Positions 13,334-24,929 of a stretch of DNA of 64,000 nt are shown piece after piece; position 1 is the stretch's first letter, and every line of letters starts with the position of its first letter. The stretch comes from Cokeromyces recurvatus (Eukaryota; Mucoromycota; Mucoromycetes; Mucorales; Mucoraceae): the NCBI RefSeq assembly GCF_025118155.1, contig NW_026251400.1, forward strand, positions 62,001 through 126,000, read 5' to 3'. The position numbers were made by a program, and so were the translations under genes. The notes beneath the pieces were generated by a model, which had not been told where the DNA came from, searched no databases, and was given only the letters and a program-made list of their open reading frames with translations.

Positions 13334-13741
13334 CTTTATCTATAGCATAATGGCATAATAGTTAGTAAATAGGTCTGTGTATATAATATTGCACAAACTC
13401 GCATTTTTCTTTTTAATGACCAAATGTTGTATATTTGGGTATTTTTTCTTCTATTAGATGCACTTTTAGATTATGTCATTGATATACCTGATCAGTAGGT
13501 AGTAATAACGAAAAAAAAAAAAGTGCAGTCTTTGTATTTTAAAAAGTCTATATTTATTATTGTTTGATCCTGCCATAGTACAATTAATAATGCAAAGTCA
13601 ATCTTTAATAGAAGATAAAATTTAGCTAAAAACAAGTATTAACATTCATTCTATTTTATTTTTAATAATTAATTGAAACTGCCGTTGTCTTGTCAAAAAG
13701 AAAGAAGCCAATATCTTCAAAGAAAAAAAATAACACCAAAA
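12584..13741. other. Intergenic region between VAC8 and tRNA-Arg
   Basis: About 1.16 kb with no recognisable gene. AT-rich, with a 39-nt T-run at 13295-13333. Probably the VAC8 3' UTR and terminator plus neutral spacer. Confidence 0.6.
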
Positions 13742-13814
13742 CGATGCTGATGGGACTCGAACCCACAATCTTCAGATTCGAAGTCTGACACCTTATCCAT
13801 TAGGCCACAGCACC
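13742..13814 (-). tRNA. tRNA-Arg, anticodon UCG (reads CGA)
   Basis: On the minus strand the 73-nt sequence folds as a cloverleaf. The acceptor stem is GGTGCTG/CAGCATC with one G-U pair and discriminator G. The D-arm contains TGGCCTAATGGATA (A box). The anticodon stem-loop is TCAGA-CTTCGAA-TCTGA, giving anticodon TCG. The T-arm GTGGGTTCGAGTCCCAT carries the B box. There is no intron. Downstream on the minus strand (13725-13735) a short A/T run could act as a Pol III terminator. Confidence 0.95.
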
Positions 13815-16800
13815 CTATGGTGGGAATGAATTTTTTTTATAATTGAGCAAAGTCATAGAAATTAACGAGTCACGTGACTTTTTGGTGGTTCCGGACCGCT
13901 TTATGAATCTTTATAGATCTGAAATAAAATTAAGTGAAAATACGTTGAGGTTTGATGTATAATAATATTTATCAAGAATAAATTGTATAAGTAAGTTTAA
14001 TAAAACTATTTTAACATTGTATGCCGAATATTTATATTTTTGAGAACAATGGTAAGAATAATTTTATTCGTGTTGCTTATCAAAAAAAAAAACATTAATT
14101 AATATTTAATGTGAGACGGATAGATTTGGGTGAGCGAGCGTTTCATTAATTGTCAGAGATACTTCTAATAGAAATCAAAAGGTTTGTATTAATCTATTAT
14201 TATGATTAAACAGCAAGGTTGATAATTGCTTTTCTTTTTCTAAAATAAAAAACTGTTATTCTATTCTGCAACATGATATAGATTGCAGGAAAGCTATATC
14301 AGCTTTATCCAAATAATTTGAAATCTATCGAGCAACTTTAGTATAAAATAAGGCGTATTCCTAAAGAGGTTTATTGTTATTGTTATTGTTATTGTTGTTG
14401 TTGTTGTTTTCCCCAAAATGTTTTATCTTATGATGCTAATATTTTTGCTTTTTTTTACTTTATGTCTCTATTTTCAATGAATGATACTAATGCTAAAAGT
14501 TCTTGTTTAGATGTTACTTATAGTATCTCCATTGATACCTCAGTTGTAATATATATGCAATGATGAACTTGATGATGGATTTCCTATTGCATTTATTCTT
14601 AGTGTGTGTACACTTGGCTATTTTTGTTACTTTTTTCAAATATGTGATAAAGTTGTGATGGTATATAATAAAAGAAAGGAAAATAAAAGGAAAAAGACAA
14701 AAAAAAAAAAAAACCAGAAAGAAGACTTGTTTATTCAATGAAAAGAATAAAATAAAATAAAATAAAATAATAAAAGAATTAAAGATTAAAGATTATTTTG
14801 TGTCTACACAACTGCTTGTGTTTATACTAATGAGTCCTGAATCAAAGAAATAAATATTACCATACAGAAGATAAGTCATTAAACAGTGTTAGTATTCATA
14901 TATACACGTCTTATAGATTCAAGAGACTGATCTATGTATCATTTATTGGGCGTTATAATGATCTGATTAAGGTTTTAAATAAAAAAAAATTATTATTTGA
15001 TCTGAGCATAGGTTCCTGATATCTTTTACCTTTTTTTATTTTATTGGATCAAAGACGACCTGAATCTTTTATCAAAGTTATAAAAATGAATACTTAGAAC
15101 CGATACAATGTCTTATAGTCGACACATTTAGATGATTGGATGTCATTAAGGTTTATATTATTTACAAGATGTTATATACAGTAAGATATGATATTTTTTA
15201 TTATATGTTCAGGCTTATAGTTTATCCTGTATTATGTAATTTATCTTTTATTATATTACTTGTGCTTATATCCAGAGCTTGTTCTATAACACATGGTTGA
15301 CAAAGTTTTCTACAATTAAGTAACCACTAGTTCATACCATATCTCCTCATAGGAAAAGTTAACGAAAAGTGCTTAACCTAAATCACTATTATCAACCAGG
15401 TTGAAGTTAGAGTACTATAGCTCAAACGTTGATTATGGTATGGAAACAAAGACATGCGGTACTAATAAGCAGTAAAGTAATGCTCAATGTCAACTGGACA
15501 TATGTTGGATTACAGAGCTTGAAATCTTAATGAGAAAAAAAAAAGACCTTAGTCTTATCACTTCATGATCCCAATCTATGACTTTATACCTATGTCCTTA
15601 AATAAATAAAATATTTTAAGGTCTTATAACATTCTATCTTAAATATATTAAGATGCCCTAACTAGTTTCATACGAAATCAAAAAGGTAAAGAAAGAAGAA
15701 AGAATTATGATCTTTCAGCAAAACGTGGATATTCAGTTACTACTAATTTTTTCCTTCTAATCTATAATGATGAGATAATTTATTTCTCCCCTACTTTTTT
15801 TTTCTTTTGCATGTAAAATAAATGCTTAAAAATTATAGGTAGTGTTAAATCAAGTCTTTCTTCGTTTCAAAGCAGAAAGCTTTTATTTACAAGAATAATC
15901 ACGAAAGTGAAGACTATTTATTCCCAACTCTCAGTTTCCAACATGTTGATGTATTTCATCACCTATTTACTAGCCAAAGCTTCAAAGAGTATCCTACAAC
16001 TAGTCTCAAGATAAAAAAAAAGGGACGGAAGGCATTTTATTAAAAATGGTTAGATAAATAAAAAGTAGCAGATGTTAAAAAAAAAAAAAAGAGTTGAAGG
16101 AAAAGCAGACAGTATTTATCATTAAAGAATTCGTTATAGAGAAGACTCAGCAACATTGTTGAGCACACTGTGTTTAGAGTTTTCTACCACAAAAATGACC
16201 AAAAGAGCTTTTTGAACAGCCATATAAAAGATACTTGCTTGCTTTCTATAAAGTAAAAAATGAGTATTGAGATTCCCTATCAACGTGATATTTATGTTAC
16301 TATTTTAAACATAATCTCCATTCATAGAGTTATTCATATTTCTATGGGTTAATTCAACAAAAAAAGTTGCAGAAAGAGTTTTAAGTGACACAAGTACTCC
16401 AGGAGTAAAAAATATTAAAAGACCAAATAGACCAAGCTTTTAAACAAATTACATTCTTAAACCGTGCTTTGTTCGATAGAGGTATAGAAATTGACTTTTT
16501 ATTATCATATACATGATGCAAGTTTATTGTTTTTACTTGACTTAATTAAAGACAGTGTCGTTTATCATGCATATGTTTTCCACCACTCTCACAGTATTGA
16601 ATCTGTCGAAGACTTGAAAACAGCTTGTAATACTAATTACAGTTATGTAGCTGTAGTACAACAGAAACTAGCATGATTGTAAACATATTCAACAAGACTG
16701 CTATTTATATTTATTTATGGAGATATCGTTTTCTTATTGCTTGTTCTTATAAATGTGAAATAAACTGTGTAGCTACGCCTGTTACCTTTTATGCTTTTTA

Positions 16801-18144
16801 AAGCTTATGTGTAAAAGGACGCCATTATGGATATACAAAATAGCTTATAGAATATGCCTAACACAACGTATAAGGTTTTCTAGTTACATACCCGTTATCT
16901 TATAACTCGTAGTTATTAATCAAGTATTGACATGAATAATAATAAGAAAAAAAAAAAAAGGTACCAAAGCTATGCGTACCTTTTATATGTAATCAATTAA
17001 GTCTACAGTTAGTTTATTTTGATATATACATATAACCTTATTTATAATTTGATGAGAAAGTAGAAACTACTACCATTTCAATATGTATTAATACTCCAAG
17101 TTTAATTCAAAAATATTGTTTATTACAATTAATATCCCCTCCAAAAAAAAAAAGATAAGAAAATACTTAAGGGACTTGGGCTGTCAACGAAAATTGACAA
17201 AATATTATTCCTTATATGTATGTTCCTTTTTTTTGATACTGTCTTTATTGACACAGAGTACTCTGTTATTGAAATGATGACATATGAATAGTAAGTATTA
17301 CGGAAGAGGGAGAGGAAGAGGAACATTTGTCTTTTTATATTATCGTATTACTGCATCATACATGACGAATTACAAAGTTTTTGTTAGTTAGTGATGGTAA
17401 TGTGCGTGTGTGGGTGGGTGGGGGGGAGGGTTGCGCGTGATGATGTAAGCCTAACATATTGTTATAGTACTATGAAATTAAAGTAACTAAAGCTTTTTTT
17501 TTTCGGGGGGAGGGGAGAAAGGTAAAAAAAAAAAATTAAACGAACTTTCTTTTTATTGTTTCAAAAAGGCAATTGTAAAAATGGTATATTCATATTTTTT
17601 TTTTCCACATGGAAATTATAAAGCATTTCTATAAGATCAAAAAAAAAAAAATTATTTCATCTTTCGTTCATTATCAATAAATTACAAATATAGTCATTTG
17701 TTTGTTGCACGAAAAAAAAATATACATGTTTATAATTACGATAAGAAGATATGATAAAGTATGAATAGGGCATGGGCTCTTTCGATGTAGTACACACCAG
17801 TTAAGAACAGACTTCAACTTTTCCTGTTTTGTGCTATATTTCAAAGATATCATGGCCTGATGTAGTATGCAATGGAGGAGTAGTAATTATACCATTTTTG
17901 TCTTTATAGTACATAAAAGGTCTGATGGTGAATGTCATCAGATATAAATTAATAATTTGAGTGTGTTACTACTCTTCTTCTTATTATAATAAAAGGATGA
18001 TGGGTCTTTATTGCTATTAATCTTGTAATTCTATATATAAATAATGGTATACATATAATAATAATAAAAAAAGAATTGTACATTCAAATGAAGGTATAAA
18101 TGAGATATAAAAAGAAAAAGTATATATGAATAAAGTAGTACATC
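13815..18144. other. 4.3 kb gene-free AT-rich region
   Basis: The longest empty stretch outside the transposon zones. I see only short, composition-driven open frames and no protein family. It contains a TTATTG/TTG microsatellite near 14370-14408, many A/T homopolymers, and a G-rich island at 17412-17430. It could hide unrecognised non-coding RNA or very old mobile-element remains, but nothing in the sequence proves this. Confidence 0.6.
17412..17430 (+). other. G-quadruplex-forming motif
   Basis: GGGTGGGTGGGGGGGAGGG meets the G3+N1-7 rule with three single-base loops, a form predicted to be very stable. It sits in an otherwise strongly AT-rich gene-free stretch, about 715 bp beyond the stop codon of the Sec2-like gene. 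The short GTGCGTGTGT lead-in suggests it arose from a GT microsatellite. Confidence 0.75.
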
Positions 18145-20304
18145 TTAATGAACAATAGCTACTTGATGTCCATCTAAAGCTTGAAGCTCGCTTCTGATAC
18201 TAACTACACTTGCTGTATCACTACTGCTACTACCATCACCAAAGCCTGAATAATCTACTAACACAATACTTTCTCTATTTTGACGTCTTTGTTGTCGTTG
18301 TCTTTTAGATAACGATGCATTTGAAGAAGAACTTAATCTGTGATTAATTTTAGCTTCTTCTTCAAACAATTCAATCGACCCTATTTTAGCTAAACTCATT
18401 TTTCTTCTATACAGCATAACTTGTTTAAACATATTCAAAAGTGGTGTAGACGTCAAGAAGAGCTTCAAATGACTCATAAAGTTATAATATTCACATACAG
18501 CTACTAGTTTATCTCTACAAAATCTATCAATAGGTAACCATGACTGTTGTTCCACAGAGGATTTTTTTATTGAACTTTTAATAACAGGCAGACGCATTCT
18601 AAATTCACATATTCTCAGCTTATTACAACATGCACATTTTGTTTTAGGTACTGCTAATGTATTAAAATGATAGTGATAGGAGGATACTGATGAAATATGA
18701 CTTGTTGCAGGTGATATATTACTCATATTAGAGGATGAAGATGTAGTTGTATAATTTGAATGAGTATCATGATGATGTTGTTGATGATGCCATTCTTGAA
18801 TCTCACATTGACCTTTAGAAATAGCATCCAGTAATCTCTTCTTAAACCAAGCAGATTTCCACCAGCCTTGAAAGAATAAGCAGGGTTCAATATCTTCTAT
18901 TAATACTCTTTTAAAAAATGGAGACATTGGTAAAGGATTTGTTGTTGTATTAAGAATTTTTAAATGTTCTTGAAATTCGGATAAGATAAATCCATCAATT
19001 CGAATAGTTGAATTATCATGATGAATGGCTTGGTCCATTGATACTCGAGGATGACTAATACTTGTGCGATTTGTTAAACGAGTATTGATATTAGTGTTAG
19101 TGTTAGTATTAGTATTAGTAGTAGTGATAGTTGTAGTAGTAATAGAAGAAGGCTGTAAAGAATAACGATGAGAAATTGTACAACTTGCATGCGTGCTTTG
19201 AGATACAATGGAGTCTAATTCTATTAAAAAGTCTTTTATCTGCTTTAATCTTATTTCTCGAAAATCCCATGTATCCAAGATAAAACCTAATTTTCCATTT
19301 GTCTCTCGATTCATTTGAAGTACATTTTCTTTGTTAGTAACCTCTTCCATTAAAATTTCATTAAGGATTTCAAATAATGAGGTAGTAACATCAGCTACAT
19401 CTTCTTCTATTGCTTTTTTATCTTGTTCAACCATAGCTCGAATATTTTCTTCTGTTGATAAAACAGAGGCAAGAGAATTAAGATCTCGTTTTAAATAAGC
19501 TTGTTTTTCTACTTGAATATCCAATTGTGATAAAAGTTGTTTACAATTTGTACAAAAGTTAGAATGGTCTTCATCAAAGAGTGTTGTTGGTTGAGAATTA
19601 TTTATCTGTGAATCAGAAAATGATATTTTATCAGTAGTAGAGGAGGAAAAAGAAGAAGAAGAGAATCTATTGTTCATAATAAAATTGTCATCTATCATAG
19701 TATTATCACATGATTTATGATTGTCATTACGTCTCCATTCAAGTACAGCTGTTTGTCTTCTTTCTAATTCTCCTTCTTCTAAATCATCATTATTTATATC
19801 TGTTACTATTATTGACTGTCGTTGTATTTCATTTTGACGAAGATAATTTAAACATAAATTAAGAGTTGATTTCACTTGTTCATCTAATATTGTATTGCCA
19901 TCATTCAAATCGGATAATAACAAAATTGTTTCTTTACTATTGAATTCTGATTTTTGTAATTTTCCAGATAAATAAGTTATATATTGGTCTTTTTGAGAAA
20001 GACCAATTAACCATTCATTCCTATCATGTTCATATTTATGATGAATTGTCTATCATGTATAAATTAGCATTCCCTTGCATATATATATATATATATGTAT
20101 ATGTATGTATACATTTATATTATTATACTTTACAGATAAATCATTTTCTAATTCCTTTACTCTAGATTCAAGCTTAGCTATAATATCGTCAGCTTGTAAT
20201 AAAAATGGTAACACATCTTCGCTAAAGTCTTGTTGCTCGAAAATATTTGTTTCTTCTTCGAGATGGTCTATAATAGAGTTCGAATCCAAGTTATTTAAAC
20301 TCAT
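18145..20304 (-). CDS. SEC2: Sec2/Rabin-type Rab guanine-nucleotide exchange factor
   Basis: Predicted GEF for a Sec4/Rab8-class GTPase on secretory vesicles. Two exons (20304-20134, 20049-18145) give about 691 aa. An N-terminal coiled coil (ADDIIAKLESRVKELEND) and a central coiled coil lead into the Sec2 signature-like EEDVADVTTSLFEILNE. A long Ser/Thr/Asn-rich linker follows, including a (TN) repeat from GTATTAGTGTT-like codons. The C-terminal half matches the Rabin/GRAB layout: IEDIEPCLFF, KCACCNKLRICEFRMRL, then DRFCRDKLVAVCEYYNFMSHL and MLYRRKMSLAKIGS. The catalytic coiled coil is less canonical than in yeast (LNEILMEE where EANEMVA is usual), so GEF activity is inferred. The choice of the upstream 57-aa exon rests on a clean GT/AG intron with in-phase join. 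Confidence 0.82.
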
Positions 20305-20657
20305 GATGTAACGAGATTATTTCGAATTGAGTTGTAAGAAAGAAAGAAATATAAAATAAAATAAAAATAAAATAAAAAAATACCAAAAAAAAAGTCTGTG
20401 TGATGATGGTCCTCACCCTGAAATTTTAGAATTTATTATCTGTGTATGTAAGTGAGTATGTCCTTATGATATGATTTTATTGTTTATCAACATAAACAAA
20501 TGCATGCATGTATATTTTAGTTAAGTGACTACTAAAGAAGTATAGTTTTGTGATTTATTCCATTCTTTTCTATATATTATCTCAGTTAATGTTATCCATG
20601 AAGAATGATCAACTATAATCGTATTTATGATATTCAAGAAAAGATGTAATAGTTTCG

Positions 20658-20691
<34 letters not shown>

Positions 20692-21586
20692 TGGGTACAT
20701 GTATATTACATGTATAATAAACAATTACATAAAAAAGAGAGATAGGTGTAATATGTAATGAAGAAACAATGTAATAAAAGCAAAAAAAAAGGGGGGCTCA
20801 TTTTAACTAAAAAAGGAAAATTTATGGATGCAATCGTCATCATGGTGAACAAATAACAGGAATAGGACCAAGTATTTACCCGTTAAGAAGTTGCAGTGGT
20901 AGTTGTATTTTATTATGAACAAATACTCGCCCTTTTTTTTGTCAAAAAGGATATATCACAATAATGACCAATTGTTTTCTTCAATTGTAATACAATATTC
21001 TCATTAATTTAATTTTATAGAAGAAAAAAAAAGTTATCAAGTCTTATGCAAAGTTATTTCCTTTTTCCTTTTTCCTTTTTTCTGTTTCTTTTCTTTTCTT
21101 TTCTTTTCTATTTTTCCTTTTAATATAGATAATGCATTTAACGAGGTATTTTTGTAATTTCTATTTTCTTTTTTTTTTTTTTTGGTGAACTATAAATAAC
21201 TAGTAACACATAATATCATAAAAGTATTTGAATATGTTGCGTATAAAACGAAAAAAAATAGTTGTGTGAGGATTCATTTAGTTTTTTCTGACGATCTTGC
21301 ATTCATTCACCGATGAGCATTTTATATTTCTTGTATTACTATTTTTTCCGGGAAATAAAACGTTTTAAACTCCGTATATAAGGTTTTTTTTTGGGGGGGA
21401 GGAGAGAGAAGAAAGGGAAAGAAAAGGACTATGTTATTGTTGTAATACAGTAAAACTTCATATATAAATAAGCTCATCTCTCTCCTCTTTTTTTTTTTTT
21501 TTTCCTTTTTCTTTTGTTGTTTTCTTCTTCTTCAATATATTTCTTCTCTCCTTTAACTAGTACTAATTTTAACAAAGAAAATAAAA
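20305..21586. other. Divergent intergenic region, Sec2-like / GPI protein
   Basis: About 1.28 kb with no gene seen. It has a (TAA)n microsatellite near 20660-20690 and TTTTC/CT-rich tracts at 21060-21120. A promoter-like end, with a TATA box at 21461 and a pyrimidine-rich leader, precedes the GPI-protein gene. Confidence 0.6.
21461..21470 (+). promoter_or_regulatory. TATA box of the GPI-anchored protein gene
   Basis: TATATAAATA about 125 bp before the ATG at 21587, followed by a long CT/T-rich stretch (21477-21560) typical of the leader of highly expressed fungal genes. It is the best-formed TATA-plus-pyrimidine promoter in the window. Confidence 0.6.
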
Positions 21587-22386
21587 ATGAAGTCTGTTAT
21601 TGCTGCTATTGCCGCCATTGCTGCCTCTGTTGTTTCTGCACAACAAATTATCACCAGTCAACCTACTACTAATCAAGTTCTTACTGCTGGTACAACTGCT
21701 CAAGTTGTTTGGCAACCTGTTGAAGGTACAATTTCCACTATTGATCTTCGTCAAGGTGATGCTAATGCCCTTACCTTTGTTCAAAATGTTGCCACTAATG
21801 TTCCTGCTAATACTGGCTCTTATGCCTGGAACATTCCTGCTACCCTTCCTGCTGGTACAGATTGTAAGTATTTTTTTTATTTTTAAAGGAAATGATGATA
21901 GAAGGGGGATGATGGGAGTGGTGGTGGTGGATGATATAATTAGATTAGATTAGATTAACCTTGTTATTATAGATGCTCTTTCATTTGGTCAAAGCCCCAA
22001 CGTTTCTTACACGCCTTTCTTCACCATTAAAGCCTCTACTGGTGGTGAAGCTAATAATTGTAAATTATAGATTATTCTCTTTTTATCAGATATTAATACT
22101 GACATATATTATTATTTTAGCTTCCTCTAGTGCTGTAAGCTCCAGTTCTGCTCCTGCTCCTGCTCCTGCTTCTAGCTCTACTGCTAAGGCTACCACTACT
22201 GTTGCTGCAGGTACAACTGATGCTGCCACCAAGCCTACTGATGCCAAGCCTGCTGCCTCATCTACTCCTACCCCTAACACCAGCACTACTAATGATGATG
22301 CCACCTCTACCTCTGGTGCCAACAAGAACATGGCTGCAGTTGGTGTTGCTGCTGTCGCTGGTGCTGTCGTTGCTGCTTTGATCTAA
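21587..22386 (+). CDS. Secreted Ser/Thr-rich GPI-anchored cell-wall protein (Kre9/Knh-like N-domain)
   Basis: Three exons (21587-21863, 21973-22059, 22121-22386) give about 209 aa. A signal peptide (MKSVIAAIAAIAASVVSAQQ) is followed by a beta-sandwich-like domain. Its pattern (ITSQPTTNQVLTAG...VVWQPVEGTISTIDL; VPANTGSYAWNIPATLPAGTDYALSFG) matches the fungal Ser-Thr-rich GPI-anchored membrane family. A low-complexity Ser/Ala/Pro/Thr stalk follows, then a C-terminal hydrophobic GPI-type signal (NMAAVGVAAVAGAVVAALI) after a small-residue site (TSGANK). Codon use is more GC3-biased than its neighbours, which with the strong promoter suggests high expression at the cell surface. Function beyond wall or membrane association is unknown. 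Confidence 0.85.
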
Positions 22387-22711
22387 ATTACCCTTTCTCT
22401 GGAAAATAATAATAATAACAACAACAACAACAAAATATTTATATAAATCCTTGTACTAGTTTCCTCATGTGTTTTTTTTCTTAATATAATTTATATACAG
22501 CTTATTCTTATACACATTAAAATTGATTAATTTTGTTATCTAAAACGTGTCTATTTCTCTTTATGTGTATCAAATGATGAGAATTTGTTTATGTAGGTTG
22601 CACAATACAAAACCTTTTTTTTTTCTTCCAAATGTGTCGTATATTTTCAGAAAGGACTGCCGCACTTTTTAAAAAAATAGTGTCGCACAATTCAAGAAAA
22701 GAATGTCATAC

Positions 22712-22752
<41 letters not shown>

Positions 22753-22780
22753 GATATCACATATATAATTGTTTATTAAA
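22387..22780. other. Spacer after the GPI gene with transposon-end-like sequence
   Basis: Contains the GPI gene's 3' region (AAT/AAC microsatellite at 22408-22432), then from about 22620 a stretch with repeated GTCGYA and TTCAGAAA/TTCAAGAAA motifs, next to a T-run/A-run junction at 22710-22752. It abuts the Tc1/mariner relic and may be its eroded terminal repeat. No gene seen. Confidence 0.45.
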
Positions 22781-22895
22781 TAGGATGGCCTGCAAGGCAA
22801 TCATCAAAACGTCTAGTGGAATAGCACGCAAAACCTTCAAAAGATGACCGGGGCAGCTTGGCTGGCTAGCATCTGCAATTATTTGAAGAATAGTA

Positions 22896-22935
<40 letters not shown>

Positions 22936-24581
22936 AATATAAACTTAACAACTAGACCAAAATTGTTCTATTAGGTCGAGTTCTGGAGGGTAAGATAGCA
23001 AGTAAATTCACTTTGTAGCCATGCTTTTTGATCATTTCGCCAATTATGTTACCTCTATGTATGGGCGCATTATCTATGATGTCCCTTCATTTCAGGAAAT
23101 TTGTCCATCTCAGCAAGAACATCTTTAATAAAATTGATATAGTGATTAGTTATCGTGCCCTCATGTTTACTGCTCTCTGCCACCGGCTAGCTTTCTTTTC
23201 TTTGAAGAAGGCATGAACTTTCTGAAGCTAATTTTAATCAAGCCTTTAGCAGAAATGACATCCAAGATGGAAAATTGAATTGGCTCTCTAGCCGTAAGTA
23301 CTTTGACTTTGGCAGCCTCTCCTTTTGGTGCCCAGCCCCTGAGTTCTTCTCAGGTTTGCATTAAACCACGACTCATCGATAAAAAAAAACACTATTACTC
23401 ATACAGTCAACGCCCATCTCTTTCACCATTTCTACCCATTGCTTTCTCGCTTGGATTCGTTCTGGAATGTTTCTTCCTACCTGGCTCCAATTGGACCTTC
23501 TTAAGGGTGAAAATGCACAATCCAGCCATATAACAATAGAGCATTCTTTTCGAAATGGTCAGGTACTCAAAGCTGTTGTTGTATAGATAATGATGTATCT
23601 CCAAATATACTATAATATACAGATCAGAGTCATGAAGGACCGAATAATATTATAGTTATTAGTTGTATACTTTATGCATACAATATTGTTTGTTTTCAGT
23701 CTTGTGATGAGAAAAATAATATTATAATAAATAGTAACGTTACGAAATAATGATAAAGATATACGAATTATAGATTGTACCTATTAGTTATATATCCATA
23801 TTATTATTGATATACTAACTTATAAATATAATCATATACTATCTATACACTATACAATATAATGAAATTCATTCAAGTAGTACATTAAGGAATGAATATA
23901 ATACAAAGGATTCTCCTTATATCATTCACAAATATAAACAAACGAGATCTCATTATTTGGTTTCAAGAAAAATAACCGAACCTGCTAGATCGAGCACGAA
24001 TGAATAATTTAATTCTTATTAGAGTGAGTTAACTGAGATTAATCCTCAATCAGGGCAAAGACTAGAGAGCTCAAACAAAATAACTTTAATCATTTTATGG
24101 GAAACATTCTTCTTTCATTCTGTTTCTGTTACGAAGTAACCCCGTTCTCCACAAGGTATAAATAAGGATCCATTTTGCACTTATTTTTAAGTTTATTCTT
24201 ATTCATTTTATAATAAAAGTCGTATACAAAGTTTTTACAGATTTATTCAGTCTTCTTTTTTTGTCTTTTCCTTATCGATAGTTGTTGTTCATCTGATCCA
24301 TCAACTAATCAATGGTGGTAGTGGGATACTTGTTAAAGAAGTCAGACGCTAAATTCTTGGTTGCCTCTGCTAATCCTCCTTCAGGTTCAATCATTCTTGG
24401 GTGGCCTATAGTCTAATCTTGAATCATGAGTCTGGGTCCTCTTTCCAAAACTTGTACCATCTCTGTACAGTTCTAGGCTAGACTGCCAGATGAGCTCTAA
24501 GGCTACAGCTCTCACACTGTTTCTAAGATGAGCATCGACTAAATGAACAGCATCTCGTCAATAATGCGATTGCCTTTTAAC

Positions 24582-24590
<9 letters not shown>
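22780..24590 (-). mobile_element. Decayed Tc1/mariner-type transposon A, interrupted by an LTR-like insertion
   Basis: Minus-strand remains of a DDE/D transposase. The N-terminal helix-turn-helix part (24590-24290) shows SVRAVALEL and, in another frame, RTVQRWYKFWKEDPDS, then KNLASDFFNKYPTTTID. The catalytic part (23575-22780) shows ERIQARKQWVEMV, the first Asp block FIDESWFNANLRR (near 23370), IIDNAPIHRG (second Asp, near 23060) and PPELDLIEQFWS (Glu, near 22970). Frameshifts, stops and a 36-nt T-run at about 22899-22934 break it. The two parts join perfectly in frame (MDQMNN/SFEYLTIS) if 23581-24283 is removed. Terminal repeats were not defined with confidence. Confidence 0.8.
23581..24283. 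mobile_element. 703 bp LTR-like insertion inside transposon A
   Basis: Flanked by GTTGTT at 23575-23580 and 24284-24289. Removing it restores the Tc1 reading frame (QMNNSFEYL on the minus strand), so it is an insertion with a 5-6 bp target duplication. It begins TGTATAGATAATGATG and lacks an open frame. Near its right side it carries a TATA-like GGTATAAATAAGG (about 24155), with a polyadenylation-like AATAAAAG about 55 bp further on, the arrangement of a solo LTR. Against this, the end does not show a clean CA-3' terminus. A DNA-transposon derivative is the alternative. Confidence 0.6.
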
Positions 24591-24627
<37 letters not shown>

Positions 24628-24644
24628 TATATATATATAAAGAC
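24584..24644. repeat. 41-nt poly-T tract plus TA repeat
   Basis: An uninterrupted T-run (24584-24624) is followed by a TA dinucleotide repeat, at the 5' boundary of the transposase relic. Homopolymer length in an assembly is uncertain. Confidence 0.8.
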
Positions 24645-24929
24645 CATTTCTCTTATAGTTAGATGAGCTTCTACAGATTAATATCAACTTTTAAAATTAA
24701 GAATACTTTTATTTATTAAAGGAATCCGTCCATTTATTTATATATGTATTTATGAGAGTAAGAAAATAGTTTAATTGTTTAGTGTACTATTATTTCAGTA
24801 CAAACTTGATTGTAGAGCTTGAATATTACGCGTTAATTTTTTTTTTTTAATATAGCTATAGAGATAACAGAACCCAGTTTTAAAGAGAAGAAGATTGATT
24901 CGTGTCTATTAACCAGGGTTAAAAAGAGA

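Noticed and set aside
16491..16676. 61-codon frame in the 4.3-kb gene desert
   Set aside because: Isolated, no homologous motif, no splice context.
17400..17440. GGGTGGGTG resembling telomeric repeat
   Set aside because: Only one short run and not a TTAGGG-type unit; better described as a G-quadruplex motif.
20075..20311. Frame opposite the first exon of the Sec2-like gene
   Set aside because: Antisense of a convincing coding exon plus a TA-rich intron.
21600..21953. Leu/Pro-rich frame over the GPI-protein gene
   Set aside because: Frame-shifted shadow of a biased-codon gene; crosses the intron without splicing.
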